A DNA stretch of 6,574 nucleotides from Caldifarciminota bacterium (GCA_027064565.1 JAMOPK010000367.1:1-6574); one strand, 5' to 3'. Positions 1-6,235 are shown, counted from the stretch's first letter. Notes: a model not told the origin generated them from the sequence alone. Program-made: numbers and translations.

Positions 1-401
1 CCCTTGAGGCTTAAAACCCTCCAGTGTCTGGCTTCCCTCTTTTGCGGCGTCCATCCCCTGATCATGAGGTAACCCACAAACAGGAGCACCACGCCGAGGA
101 TGAAAACTATGACGGATTCCGGGACATAGGCCGAGAGGTAGCCCGCCGTGAAAGCTCCCAGCGCTGTGCTGACTTCGAGTATCAATCCAAGCGCATAATC
201 TATTTTCCGATTTTTGGTGTAAACGCTGACAGCCGAGGCGGATGCAAACATTATGATAAACAGGCTGTTGGCAACAGCTTTCTGGACAGGCAGGTTGAGG
301 ACGTAGAGTTGCAGGGGCGTGTAAAGCACCCCTCCACCTATGCCCAGCATGGCAAAAAGGACTGATGCAAAAAGAAAAATGACTGTCAAAACGATTAGCA
401 T
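1..401 (-). CDS. TauE/SafE-family membrane permease, N-terminal part (cut by window edge)
   Basis: Reading the minus strand from the ATG at 401 gives an uninterrupted frame of 133 codons that runs off the left edge. It starts MLIVLTVIFLFASVLFAMLG and is followed by IGGGVLYTPLQLYVL. A first membrane helix running into a glycine-rich 'GIGGG' and then 'P-L' is the hallmark of the TauE/SafE (DUF81) family, exporters proposed to carry sulfite, sulfoacetate or other organic anions across the inner membrane. 'KAVANSLFIIMF' (about residues 43-54) corresponds to the second helix of the family, and further hydrophobic segments follow at about 68-85 and 90-108. An in-frame TGA two codons upstream of the ATG fixes the start, but no Shine-Dalgarno is visible, so initiation may depend on upstream translation. 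It lies 44 bases after the S41 protease gene on the same strand and is probably the last visible operon member. The substrate cannot be told from the sequence. The family call is good. Confidence 0.82.
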   Translation of the reverse strand, partial: MLIVLTVIFLFASVLFAMLGIGGGVLYTPLQLYVLNLPVQKAVANSLFIIMFASASAVSVYTKNRKIDYALGLILEVSTALGAFTAGYLSAYVPESVIVFILGVVLLFVGYLMIRGWTPQKREARHWRVLSLK

Positions 402-415
402 GGTTCAATTGAAGT

Positions 416-438
416 GGCGCGCAGCTACGCTGCGCGCC
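416..438 (-). repeat. Perfect 10-bp GC-rich inverted repeat (hairpin) between protease and permease genes
   Basis: GGCGCGCAGC at 416-425 is exactly complementary to GCTGCGCGCC at 429-438, with a three-base TAC between them. In RNA the loop would open to five bases over a nine-pair stem. It fills most of the 44-base gap after the protease stop at 446. On the minus strand it is followed by ACTTCAATTG rather than a U-run, so it is not a textbook Rho-independent terminator. It could protect the upstream mRNA 3' end, reduce permease expression, or be a single copy of a REP-like repeat. Next to it is a ten-base palindrome, TTCAATTGAA, at 404-413, just before the permease start. Confidence 0.75.
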
Positions 439-445
439 GATGAGT

Positions 446-2041
446 CTACCTCACTTCGGTCATTTCTCGAAAGAGGTCGTCCTTCGTCTTCGCTTTCTTA
501 AGGAGTTTTACAGCTTTTTTGAACACACGGTCCCTCTTCAATGCGAAATAATAGCGCGACTTCATGCCCCAGTATTTCTCAGCAATTTCAAGGGTCAGAC
601 GATATTTGATCTGGTCCTCCGCTTCCCGGAAATCGCTCTCCCTGAACTCGAATCCCTTTTTCTTCAGGAACTTTTTGAACCGCTTTATATCCGAGGATGT
701 GAGTTTCAGGTTATCATATTTTTTCGGGGCATTCGGATGTTTCTTCACGTATTCGATGGCATACTGGAAGAACATGCCTCTGGCGATAAGTTTTGCGACA
801 ATGGGATAAGCCCTTTCCCCTTCGATCACGATATCCGGGATTATTCCGCCGCCTCCTCTAACGGGACGCTTAAGCCGTTTGGTGTAGTAAATCATGGTAT
901 CGGAACGTGTTGTATCGCCTGTCTCGAGCGAATCCCCGCCGATAACCGGCTGAACGGTCTGCCTACTCCATGTAACCCTATCGATGCACCTGCCGGACGG
1001 CGTGTAATAACGTGCGATGGTGAGCTTCAGTGTGTAGCCTCTATCGAGCCTGTAAAGTCTCTGGACGGAGCCTTTTCCGACGGTGGTATCACCCACCACC
1101 AGCCCTCTGTCCCAATCCTGAACCGCGCCTGACACGATTTCAGATGCGCTGGCGCTGCCGCCATCGACAAGGACTATCAGTGGTGCTGATGGATCGACCT
1201 CCGGAGGATTTTGCGCATAGTATCGCTGATTATCCTGCAGGTTGCGGCCTTTCGTGAACACAATGAGGTCGCCTTTCTGGAGAAACAGGTTGGCAACGCC
1301 GATGGCTTCCCTGAGATGGCCGCCGGGATTTGATCTCAGATCAAGGATATACTTCTTTGCGCCCTGCATTTTCAGAGTATCCAGCACCGCTTTTAGCTCG
1401 TAGGTGGAATTTGAACTGAACGATACAAACCGGACATAACCTATATTTCCGTCAACAAGCTTGTAATATCGCACCGGATGAATGACAATTATCGCCCTTG
1501 TGAGTTCCACATCGAAGGGTTCGTCCATGCCCGGTCTGGCAATCGTGAGGACGACTTTTGTGCCCGGTTTACCCCTTATCTTCTCAACAGCCTCGTTAAG
1601 CGTCATTCCCCATGTGGATTGACCGTCGATCTTGATGATCCTGTCGCCAGCTTTAAGCCCGGCTTTTTCAGCTGGTGTCCCTTCTATCGGCGCAATAACC
1701 GTGAGCCAGCCGTTTCGCAGACCGACTTCCATGCCCACGCCACCGAACTTGCCCTGTGTGTGAACCTGAAAGTTCTCAGCCTGTTCAGGTGTAAATAACT
1801 CGGAGAATGGATCAAGCGAAGAAACCATCCTGGAAGTAGCCGTTTCCACAAGTTTCGCCGGGTCTTTCGGCTCCACATAGTTGGTCTCGATGAGCTTCAG
1901 CACGACGCTGAACATCCTGAGCATGAACGCCAGATCACCGTTTCCACCCTGCGGCTGACTGGAAAGCCGCCCTATGGCAACCCCAAGAACAAGGGTTACA
2001 GCTATAATTGCAGCCAGAACTTTTTTCTTCATCGTTATCAT
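446..2041 (-). CDS. ctpA: C-terminal processing serine protease (S41 family, CtpA/Prc type) with PDZ domain
   Basis: An exported Ser/Lys-dyad protease, expected to trim or degrade envelope proteins from their C-termini. From the N-terminus there is a basic start and a hydrophobic signal/anchor (about residues 7-25), a PDZ domain (about 97-185, with carboxylate-binding loop 'GGVGMEV' and 'AGLKAGDRIIKIDG'), and the S41 core (about 195-355). The nucleophile is Ser298 in GGSASASEI. Lys323 lies 25 residues on in TTVGKGSVQ, with Gln327 four further, which is the same Ser/Lys/Gln spacing as CtpB and Prc. After 'YYTPSGR' there is a polar insert of about 40 residues, then 'GGGGIIPDI' (397-404) and a basic, probably helical tail of about 125 residues. 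At 531 residues it is longer than a minimal CtpA of about 400. The ATG at 2041 overlaps the tmk stop (ATGA). A second ATG at 2032 is also possible; the purine-rich AGAAGGAAGG at 2043-2052 could serve either. Confidence 0.95.
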   Translation of the reverse strand: MITMKKKVLAAIIAVTLVLGVAIGRLSSQPQGGNGDLAFMLRMFSVVLKLIETNYVEPKDPAKLVETATSRMVSSLDPFSELFTPEQAENFQVHTQGKFGGVGMEVGLRNGWLTVIAPIEGTPAEKAGLKAGDRIIKIDGQSTWGMTLNEAVEKIRGKPGTKVVLTIARPGMDEPFDVELTRAIIVIHPVRYYKLVDGNIGYVRFVSFSSNSTYELKAVLDTLKMQGAKKYILDLRSNPGGHLREAIGVANLFLQKGDLIVFTKGRNLQDNQRYYAQNPPEVDPSAPLIVLVDGGSASASEIVSGAVQDWDRGLVVGDTTVGKGSVQRLYRLDRGYTLKLTIARYYTPSGRCIDRVTWSRQTVQPVIGGDSLETGDTTRSDTMIYYTKRLKRPVRGGGGIIPDIVIEGERAYPIVAKLIARGMFFQYAIEYVKKHPNAPKKYDNLKLTSSDIKRFKKFLKKKGFEFRESDFREAEDQIKYRLTLEIAEKYWGMKSRYYFALKRDRVFKKAVKLLKKAKTKDDLFREMTEVR

Positions 2042-2694
2042 GCCTTCCTTCTAAACCTCCCAATTGGCCCTTTTTCCTCGAGCCTTTTAAGTGTGATTGA
2101 TTTTGTTTCCTCGAATAGTTCCTCAGGTGATTTCAGGCCATTAAGGACGTAGAACCTCTTTCCGGCCCTTCTGGCAAGTTTGAGGTAACCTTCACGGACA
2201 CGGTGGTGGAAATCCAGGGCCTCCTGCTCCATCCGATCCAAATGCCCGTCATCAAGCCTTGCTAACCCTTTTTCCACGGGCAGGTCTATCAAAAAGGTCA
2301 GATTGGGCTTGATTCCGGAAGTGGCAAATTTGTTGAATCTGGAGACTACCTTATAAGGCAATCCTCTGCCGTAACATTGATAGGCGAAAGTGGAATCGCT
2401 GAAGCGGTCGCTTATCACTATCCCGCTGTTTGCAAGTGTGGGATAGATGACCTTTTTGACATTCTCGTGCCGGGCGGCCAGAAGCAGAAAGACCTCGGTC
2501 CATGGTTCCACATGTCTGTCCGGCTTGAGCAGAATTGAACGGATATCTTCAGCCACTTCCGGGCCGCCCGGTTCCCTCGTGAAAACCACATTGAAATTAT
2601 CTTCTTTCAAGTATTCATAAAGCTTTCTGGCAAGTGTGGATTTGCCGCATCCTTCGATTCCCTCAAATGTTATAAAAAAGCCCCACCGTGACAT
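2038..2694 (-). CDS. tmk: Thymidylate kinase (dTMP kinase)
   Basis: Cytoplasmic kinase converting dTMP to dTDP with ATP, an essential step to dTTP. The 218-residue protein is of normal family length. The P-loop is EGIEGCGKST (residues 11-20). 'TREPGG' (39-44) is the family's DR/REPGG motif contacting dTMP. 'DRFSDSTFAYQ' (96-106) is the substrate-binding DRY/H-like motif. The lid region 'DGHLDRMEQEALDFHHRVREGY' spans about 149-170 and keeps the DRxEQE signature. The frame is open further upstream to 2745, but those 17 codons lie inside the inositol-phosphate synthase gene and have no family counterpart. The ATG at 2694 shares its A with the preceding TAA (TAATG), which suggests termination-reinitiation coupling, as there is no strong ribosome site of its own. 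The gene sits between ino1 and the protease gene, with no evident metabolic tie to either. Confidence 0.96.
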   Translation of the reverse strand: MSRWGFFITFEGIEGCGKSTLARKLYEYLKEDNFNVVFTREPGGPEVAEDIRSILLKPDRHVEPWTEVFLLLAARHENVKKVIYPTLANSGIVISDRFSDSTFAYQCYGRGLPYKVVSRFNKFATSGIKPNLTFLIDLPVEKGLARLDDGHLDRMEQEALDFHHRVREGYLKLARRAGKRFYVLNGLKSPEELFEETKSITLKRLEEKGPIGRFRRKA

Positions 2695-3770
2695 TATTTG
2701 CCGTGTTTCCTGATCCACTCCTCGACAAGTTCCCTTGCCTGCCAATCAGGAACCTGTTTAGGCGGTGTTTTGAAAAAGTAAGTAGATGGCTCCGTGATTG
2801 CTCCTTTAAGGCCGGCATCTTTTGCTATCTTTGCTGCCCTTATCGCATCTATCATCACGCCTGCGGAGTTGGGCGAATCCCAGACCTCAAGTTTGAGCTC
2901 GATGTTGAGAGGCACATCCCCGAAGGTCCTGCCCTCAAGCCTGATGTAGGCCCATTTTCTGTCTTTCAGCCACGCCACATAGTCGGATGGCCCAATGTAG
3001 ATGTTATCGTCTCCTATGTCGTAAGGCAGAAGCGATTTGACTGCATTCGTTTTGGATATCTTTTTGGACTGCAAGCGTTCCCGTTCAAGCATGTTCATAA
3101 AATCCGTGTTTCCGCCGACGTTGAGCTGGGCCGTCCGCTCAAGTTTCACACCCCGGTCGATGAACAGCTGTGCGAGTGTCCTGTGCACGATTGTGGCGCC
3201 GACCTGCGACTTGATGTCATCGCCAAGCACCGGCAACCCCGCCTCCTCGAATTTACGGGACTCATCAGGGTTGCTCGCTATGAATACCGGGATGGCGTTA
3301 ACGAAAGCAGCACCGGCTTTGATGGCCTGTTCAGCGTAATAACGGGTGGCCTGCTCTGATCCAACAGGCAGATAGTTCACCACGATATCAGCCCCATATT
3401 CTTTGAGGATTTTGGCCACATCCACCGGTTCTTCACTGGATTCCTCGACGTATTCCTTGAGGTATTTGCCGAACCCGTCCATGGTTGGTCCTCTAAACAC
3501 CCGTGCACCTGTCGGAGGCACATCCGTGAATTTGTAAGTGTTGTTCGGGAAAGCGAAAATCGCCTCGGATAGATCCTTCCCCACTTTCGTCGCAGCGACG
3601 TCGAATCCGCAGCAGAACTTTATGTCGGAGATATGATATTTCCCGAAAACGACGTGCATTATGCCGGGAATAAATTCACCTTCCCTGGCGTTCCGATAGT
3701 AGTGCACACCCTGTATGAGGCTCGACGCACAATTCCCAACCCCAACGATTGCCACTCTGATTTCACTCAT
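2694..3770 (-). CDS. ino1: myo-Inositol-1-phosphate (1D-myo-inositol 3-phosphate) synthase
   Basis: NAD-dependent isomerase that converts glucose 6-phosphate to 1D-myo-inositol 3-phosphate (1L-myo-inositol 1-phosphate), the entry to all inositol compounds. The 358-residue length matches the short actinobacterial/archaeal type; eukaryotic enzymes are over 500. Seen directly are the Rossmann NAD loop 'GVGNCASSL' (10-18), the catalytic-core block 'GDDIKSQVGATIVHRTL' (183-199), 'NVGGNTDFMNMLERERL' (217-233), the lysine-rich active-site stretch 'SKKISKT' (235-241), 'DYVAWLKDRKWAYIRLEGR' (263-281) and 'LKLEVWDSPNSAG' (292-304). These closely resemble my memory of Mycobacterium tuberculosis Ino1. 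Start ATG 3770 has a good ribosome site, GAGGTGA, six bases upstream from its GAGG core. It lies 49 bases after a CDP-alcohol phosphatidyltransferase gene, which gives an obvious product route: inositol phosphate to inositol phospholipid. Confidence 0.96.
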   Translation of the reverse strand: MSEIRVAIVGVGNCASSLIQGVHYYRNAREGEFIPGIMHVVFGKYHISDIKFCCGFDVAATKVGKDLSEAIFAFPNNTYKFTDVPPTGARVFRGPTMDGFGKYLKEYVEESSEEPVDVAKILKEYGADIVVNYLPVGSEQATRYYAEQAIKAGAAFVNAIPVFIASNPDESRKFEEAGLPVLGDDIKSQVGATIVHRTLAQLFIDRGVKLERTAQLNVGGNTDFMNMLERERLQSKKISKTNAVKSLLPYDIGDDNIYIGPSDYVAWLKDRKWAYIRLEGRTFGDVPLNIELKLEVWDSPNSAGVMIDAIRAAKIAKDAGLKGAITEPSTYFFKTPPKQVPDWQARELVEEWIRKHGK

Positions 3771-3819
3771 GGCTCACCTCACCTTTTATTTATTACCCGA
3801 TAGTTACCAATTGCTTACG

Positions 3820-4401
3820 TTATTCTGAAGTTAGGCTATTATAAAGTTTTGAAATCCTTGCCACAACGGTCAAAGCAGTCAAAAATACGAACAAATACAT
3901 GAAAAATCTGAATATTTCGCCGTCTATCAATGATGCGAGTATCAAGTAGATGTAACGCCCCACGCGGTCCATAAGTCCGCTTCGGATGGAAACGCCGAGT
4001 CCCTCGCCCCGTGCCCGGACGTAGCTTATCAGAATGGAAAATATTAAAGAAAAGAAGAGCACAAAGAACATCGTATTATCTAACCTGTAAAAATATAGCA
4101 TCCCTCCGAAAATCAGGAATTCGCTAAACCTATCAAGGGTGGAATCCAGCAGTGCACCGAATTTCGACACCCGACCTGTCCTGCGGGCCACCTCTCCATC
4201 TACTGCATCGAATGAACCAGCAATGGCGAGAGAAACTCCCGCCAATCTGGTGTGACCCGTAGCGTAGAGAAAGGCGACCGGCAGGGTTAAGAGGAATCCC
4301 GTCACTGTGAGGGCATTGGGAGCGACCTTTTTTCTGGCCAGTAACTCAACCAATGGATTCAGGATCTTTCTGCCAAATCTGACCACCGATTTGTTCGCCA
4401 T
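3820..4401 (-). CDS. CDP-alcohol phosphatidyltransferase, probably phosphatidylinositol-phosphate synthase
   Basis: Integral membrane enzyme that moves a phosphatidyl group from CDP-diacylglycerol to an alcohol with release of CMP. The family signature D-x2-D-G-x2-A-R-x8-G-x3-D-x3-D is complete: Asp65, Asp68, Gly69, Ala72, Arg73, Gly82, Asp86 and Asp90, the aspartates being the metal and catalytic ligands. Hydrophobic helices lie at about 31-48, 52-64, 92-106, 109-127, 149-159 and 165-181, matching the six-helix family fold. 'SYVRARGEGLG' (126-136) followed by 'MDRVGRY' (144-150) resembles the inositol-phosphate-binding segment of actinobacterial and archaeal PIP synthases. It stands directly before ino1 on the same strand, so inositol 1-phosphate is the best-supported acceptor, giving phosphatidylinositol phosphate. 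A phosphatidylglycerolphosphate synthase is the main alternative. Start ATG 4401 has GGAGG six bases upstream. The 193-residue length is usual. Confidence 0.9.
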   Translation of the reverse strand: MANKSVVRFGRKILNPLVELLARKKVAPNALTVTGFLLTLPVAFLYATGHTRLAGVSLAIAGSFDAVDGEVARRTGRVSKFGALLDSTLDRFSEFLIFGGMLYFYRLDNTMFFVLFFSLIFSILISYVRARGEGLGVSIRSGLMDRVGRYIYLILASLIDGEIFRFFMYLFVFLTALTVVARISKLYNSLTSE

Positions 4402-4417
4402 ATTATTCCTCCAGATT

Positions 4418-4446
4418 TTGCTTTAGAATTTTATAGCATTTGTATT
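4418..4446 (+). promoter_or_regulatory. Weak candidate sigma-70-like promoter for the lipoprotein gene
   Basis: TTGCTT (4418-4423) and TGTATT (4441-4446) are separated by 17 bases on the plus strand and would start transcription near 4453, some 45 bases before the lipoprotein ATG. Each hexamer matches the consensus at only four of six positions. The element overlaps the proposed minus-strand -10, so the two genes might compete for polymerase. An alternative -10 is TAGAAT at 4471-4476. This is a pattern match only. Confidence 0.25.
4430..4438 (-). promoter_or_regulatory. Putative extended -10 promoter of the phosphatidyltransferase-ino1 operon
   Basis: On the minus strand TGCTATAAA gives TATAAA (4430-4435) preceded by TG one base away, an extended -10 element. 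The -35 region is poor (TCGTGG at 17-base spacing), as is common with extended -10 promoters. Transcription would start near 4422-4424, giving a leader of about 20 bases containing the GGAGG ribosome site of the first gene. It sits in the AT-rich 97-base divergent gap. Confidence 0.45.
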
Positions 4447-4486
4447 TGTGGTCCACGATATGATCAAAAATAGAATCATAAAGCTC

Positions 4487-4494
4487 AAGGAGGT
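4487..4494 (+). promoter_or_regulatory. Ribosome binding site that fixes the lipoprotein start
   Basis: AAGGAGGT is a near-perfect anti-16S match ending four bases before ATG 4499. The frame is open upstream to a GTG at 4448 and an ATG at 4460, but neither has such a site. Starting there would also bury the signal peptide behind 17 residues, so 4499 is the right start. Confidence 0.9.
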
Positions 4495-4498
4495 AGCT

Positions 4499-4816
4499 AT
4501 GAAAAAGGCAATCCTGATATTGAGCATGGTTTTGCTTATGGCAGGATGCGGGACCATTACCAAAACTGGCAACATTGAGGGCAAAGTCCTGAACAAAGTC
4601 AATGGCTCAGCGATCCCAAACGCCGTTGTGTGGACAGCTCCACCAACGTCCCGTGTCCTAACAAGTGCAGACGGCAGTTATTGTATCGAGGGAATTGAAC
4701 CCGGCACCTACACCGTGTTCGCCTCGGCAAGCGGATTTCACACCGACTCAATACGGATAACGGTTGTGGCAGGGAAAAGTGCGAAAGCAGATTTTATGCT
4801 GGAACCCGGCCCCTGA
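4499..4816 (+). CDS. Small lipoprotein with one carboxypeptidase-regulatory-like (CarboxypepD_reg/PEGA-type) domain
   Basis: A 105-residue secreted lipoprotein of unknown function. MKKAILILSMVLLMAGC is a short type II signal peptide: lysines at 2-3, a hydrophobic core, and lipobox M-A-G before Cys17, which would be acylated and become the N-terminus. The rest (about 23-102) is one small beta-sandwich pattern: 'GNIEGKVLNKVNGSAIPNA', 'SADGSYCIEGIEPGTYTV', 'ASGFHTDSIRITVVAGKSAK', typical of carboxypeptidase regulatory-like domains found on many envelope proteins as adhesive or accessory modules. A second cysteine, Cys62, lies within the domain. No catalytic residues are recognisable. It is the only plus-strand gene: divergent from the inositol-lipid operon (97-base gap) and convergent with pyrR (16-base gap). 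Gly follows Cys17, so there is no Asp+2 inner-membrane retention signal of the E. coli kind. The domain call is fair; the role is not known. Confidence 0.85.
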   Translation: MKKAILILSMVLLMAGCGTITKTGNIEGKVLNKVNGSAIPNAVVWTAPPTSRVLTSADGSYCIEGIEPGTYTVFASASGFHTDSIRITVVAGKSAKADFMLEPGP

Positions 4817-4832
4817 GCACTAAATCGGGACT

Positions 4833-5381
4833 TCAGTAAATTTTCTTCAGCACCTGAACCTGATCGAGGCCGTCGATCTCTTCTAACTGGACCTTTACCA
4901 CCTGGTTGTCTGTGGTAGTTATCACACGGCCGTTGTAGTCGGACAGCATCGGAAGTTCGCGGTGGCCTCTATCCACGAGATTAAGCAACCTGACAGCAGC
5001 CGGATTGCCGTATTCAAGCAGTTTCTCGACGGCCGCCCACGTGGTGCGCCCGGTGTAAATGACATCGTCCACAAGCACTATAATTTTGCCATCGATGCTC
5101 TCAGGTAGTTTGACATCCTTAACCACGGGCTTGTCCGAAACGAGTTGCAGGTCATCCGTATAGAATTTGATCTCGATCGTGCCCAGAGGCACTTTCCTGC
5201 CCGTAGTCTCTTCAATTTTTCTGGCGATTCTTTCAGCTATGGGCACACCGCGTCTCAAGATGCCAACAAAAATAAGGTCATCAACTGTTTCGCGCTCGAT
5301 AATTTCCATGGCAAGCCTATTAAGGGCCTTTTCTATCTCATCCTCTTGCATCAGAACATAATCAAGCATCATGTGTTCCAT
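4833..5381 (-). CDS. pyrR: PyrR: pyr operon regulator / uracil phosphoribosyltransferase
   Basis: Type I phosphoribosyltransferase that makes UMP from uracil and PRPP. In Bacillus and relatives it also binds pyr mRNA leaders to cause attenuation when UMP/UTP is high. The 182-residue length equals B. subtilis PyrR (181). The PRPP loop is 'VLVDDVIYTGRT' (102-113), and 'LVDRGHRELP' (135-144) is a PyrR-specific block separating it from Upp and hypoxanthine transferases. 'YTDDL' (74-78) stands where B. subtilis has 'YRDDL'. Several residues I recall as RNA contacts in B. subtilis differ here (see findings). Start ATG 5381 shares its A with the glyQ TGA (TGATG), and AGGAGG at 5389-5394 lies seven bases before it. 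A TTG at 5384 would be only four bases from that site and is less likely. No pyr biosynthesis gene or PyrR-type RNA attenuator was seen in the window. Confidence 0.95.
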   Translation of the reverse strand: MEHMMLDYVLMQEDEIEKALNRLAMEIIERETVDDLIFVGILRRGVPIAERIARKIEETTGRKVPLGTIEIKFYTDDLQLVSDKPVVKDVKLPESIDGKIIVLVDDVIYTGRTTWAAVEKLLEYGNPAAVRLLNLVDRGHRELPMLSDYNGRVITTTDNQVVKVQLEEIDGLDQVQVLKKIY

Positions 5382-6235
5382 CAATTCTCCTCCTGAAATT
5401 GTTTCACAAAAAGAAGTGCGGCCTTCCTGGCAGCACGCCTGACCCTTGCGATGTAGGTGGCTCGTTCGGAGACAGACAGAGCACCACGCGCATCAAGGAT
5501 ATTAAACGTGTGGGACAGTTTTATCACAAAGTCGTAGCCCGGATATAGCAACCCCATATCAAGCAATCGATGGGCCTCTTCCTCATATTTTTTGAACAGC
5601 TCAAAATGGAAATCCACATCCGCCTGCTCATAGTTATAGACGGAGAACTCGTATTCAAACCGCCTGTAGATGTCACCCCATGTCACGCCCTCGGCCCACA
5701 CAATGTCGAATATGGAATCCACGTTCTGGACATACATGGCTATCCTTTCGAGGCCGTAGGTGATCTCAGCGGGTATCAGTGTCAGGTCAACGCCACCGGT
5801 CTGCTGGAAATACGTGAATTGCGTTATCTCAAGGCCGTCGAGCCAGACCTCCCAGCCAAGTCCCCATGCACCTAACGTTGGAGATTCCCAGTCGTCCTCG
5901 ACAAACCGGACGTCGTGTTTTTCCACATCAATGCCTATTGCTCTAAGGGAATCGAGATACAGCTCCTGCACGTCCGCGGGAGCGGGCTTCAGGATGACTT
6001 GATACTGGTGGTATTGCTGAACTCGATTGGGGTTTTCGGCATATCGACCGTCTTTGGGGCGCCTTGAAGGCTCAACGTAGGCAGCTCGCCATGGTTGTGG
6101 ACCAAGCACCCGGAGAAATGTTGCCGGGTTAAAAGTGCCGGCACCAACTTCTGAATTGTAAGGTTGCAACAAAACGCAACCCTGATCCGCCCAATATCTT
6201 TGAAGTTTGAGAATCAATTCGCCGAAGGTTAGCAT
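5381..6235 (-). CDS. glyQ: Glycyl-tRNA synthetase, alpha subunit
   Basis: Catalytic class II subunit of the bacterial alpha2beta2 enzyme. It activates glycine with ATP and, with the GlyS beta subunit, charges tRNA-Gly. From ATG 6235 it is 284 residues, close to the Thermotoga protein and slightly shorter than E. coli (303). Diagnostic blocks are 'EVGAGTFNPATF' (29-40), 'VEPSRRPKDGRYAENPNR' (54-71), class II motif 2 'RFVEDDWESPTLGAWGLGWE' (110-129) and motif 3 'EITYGLERIAMY' (157-168), with 'HTFNILDARGALSVSERATYI' (242-262) near the end. GlyS is not the next gene; pyrR is, with a one-base overlap. The start is not certain: ATG 6235 matches homologues and sits at the predicted transcription start, whereas TTG codons at 6295/6292 have a strong ribosome site and would add an arginine-rich extension of about 20 residues (RRRR at its centre) with no family counterpart that I recall. 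Confidence 0.96.
   Translation of the reverse strand: MLTFGELILKLQRYWADQGCVLLQPYNSEVGAGTFNPATFLRVLGPQPWRAAYVEPSRRPKDGRYAENPNRVQQYHQYQVILKPAPADVQELYLDSLRAIGIDVEKHDVRFVEDDWESPTLGAWGLGWEVWLDGLEITQFTYFQQTGGVDLTLIPAEITYGLERIAMYVQNVDSIFDIVWAEGVTWGDIYRRFEYEFSVYNYEQADVDFHFELFKKYEEEAHRLLDMGLLYPGYDFVIKLSHTFNILDARGALSVSERATYIARVRRAARKAALLFVKQFQEEN

Noticed and set aside
24..365. Plus-strand frame of 113 codons at the left edge
   Set aside because: The opposite strand encodes a clear TauE/SafE permease N-terminus. The plus-strand translation is low-complexity polar text with no motif.
440..1132. Long open frame on the plus strand (230 codons), with others at 1478-1798 and 2688-3359
   Set aside because: They lie antisense to well-recognised protease, tmk and ino1 genes, give cysteine/histidine-rich translations without family motifs, and have no ribosome sites. 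They are shadows of GC-biased codons.
2695..2745. Longer thymidylate kinase starting at 2745
   Set aside because: The extra 17 residues lie inside the end of ino1 and match nothing in the family. The TAATG junction at 2694 gives a start right before the conserved 'FITFEG' strand.
4448..4498. Longer lipoprotein N-terminus from GTG 4448 or ATG 4460
   Set aside because: It would push the lipoprotein signal peptide inward and ignore the AAGGAGGT site placed exactly for ATG 4499.
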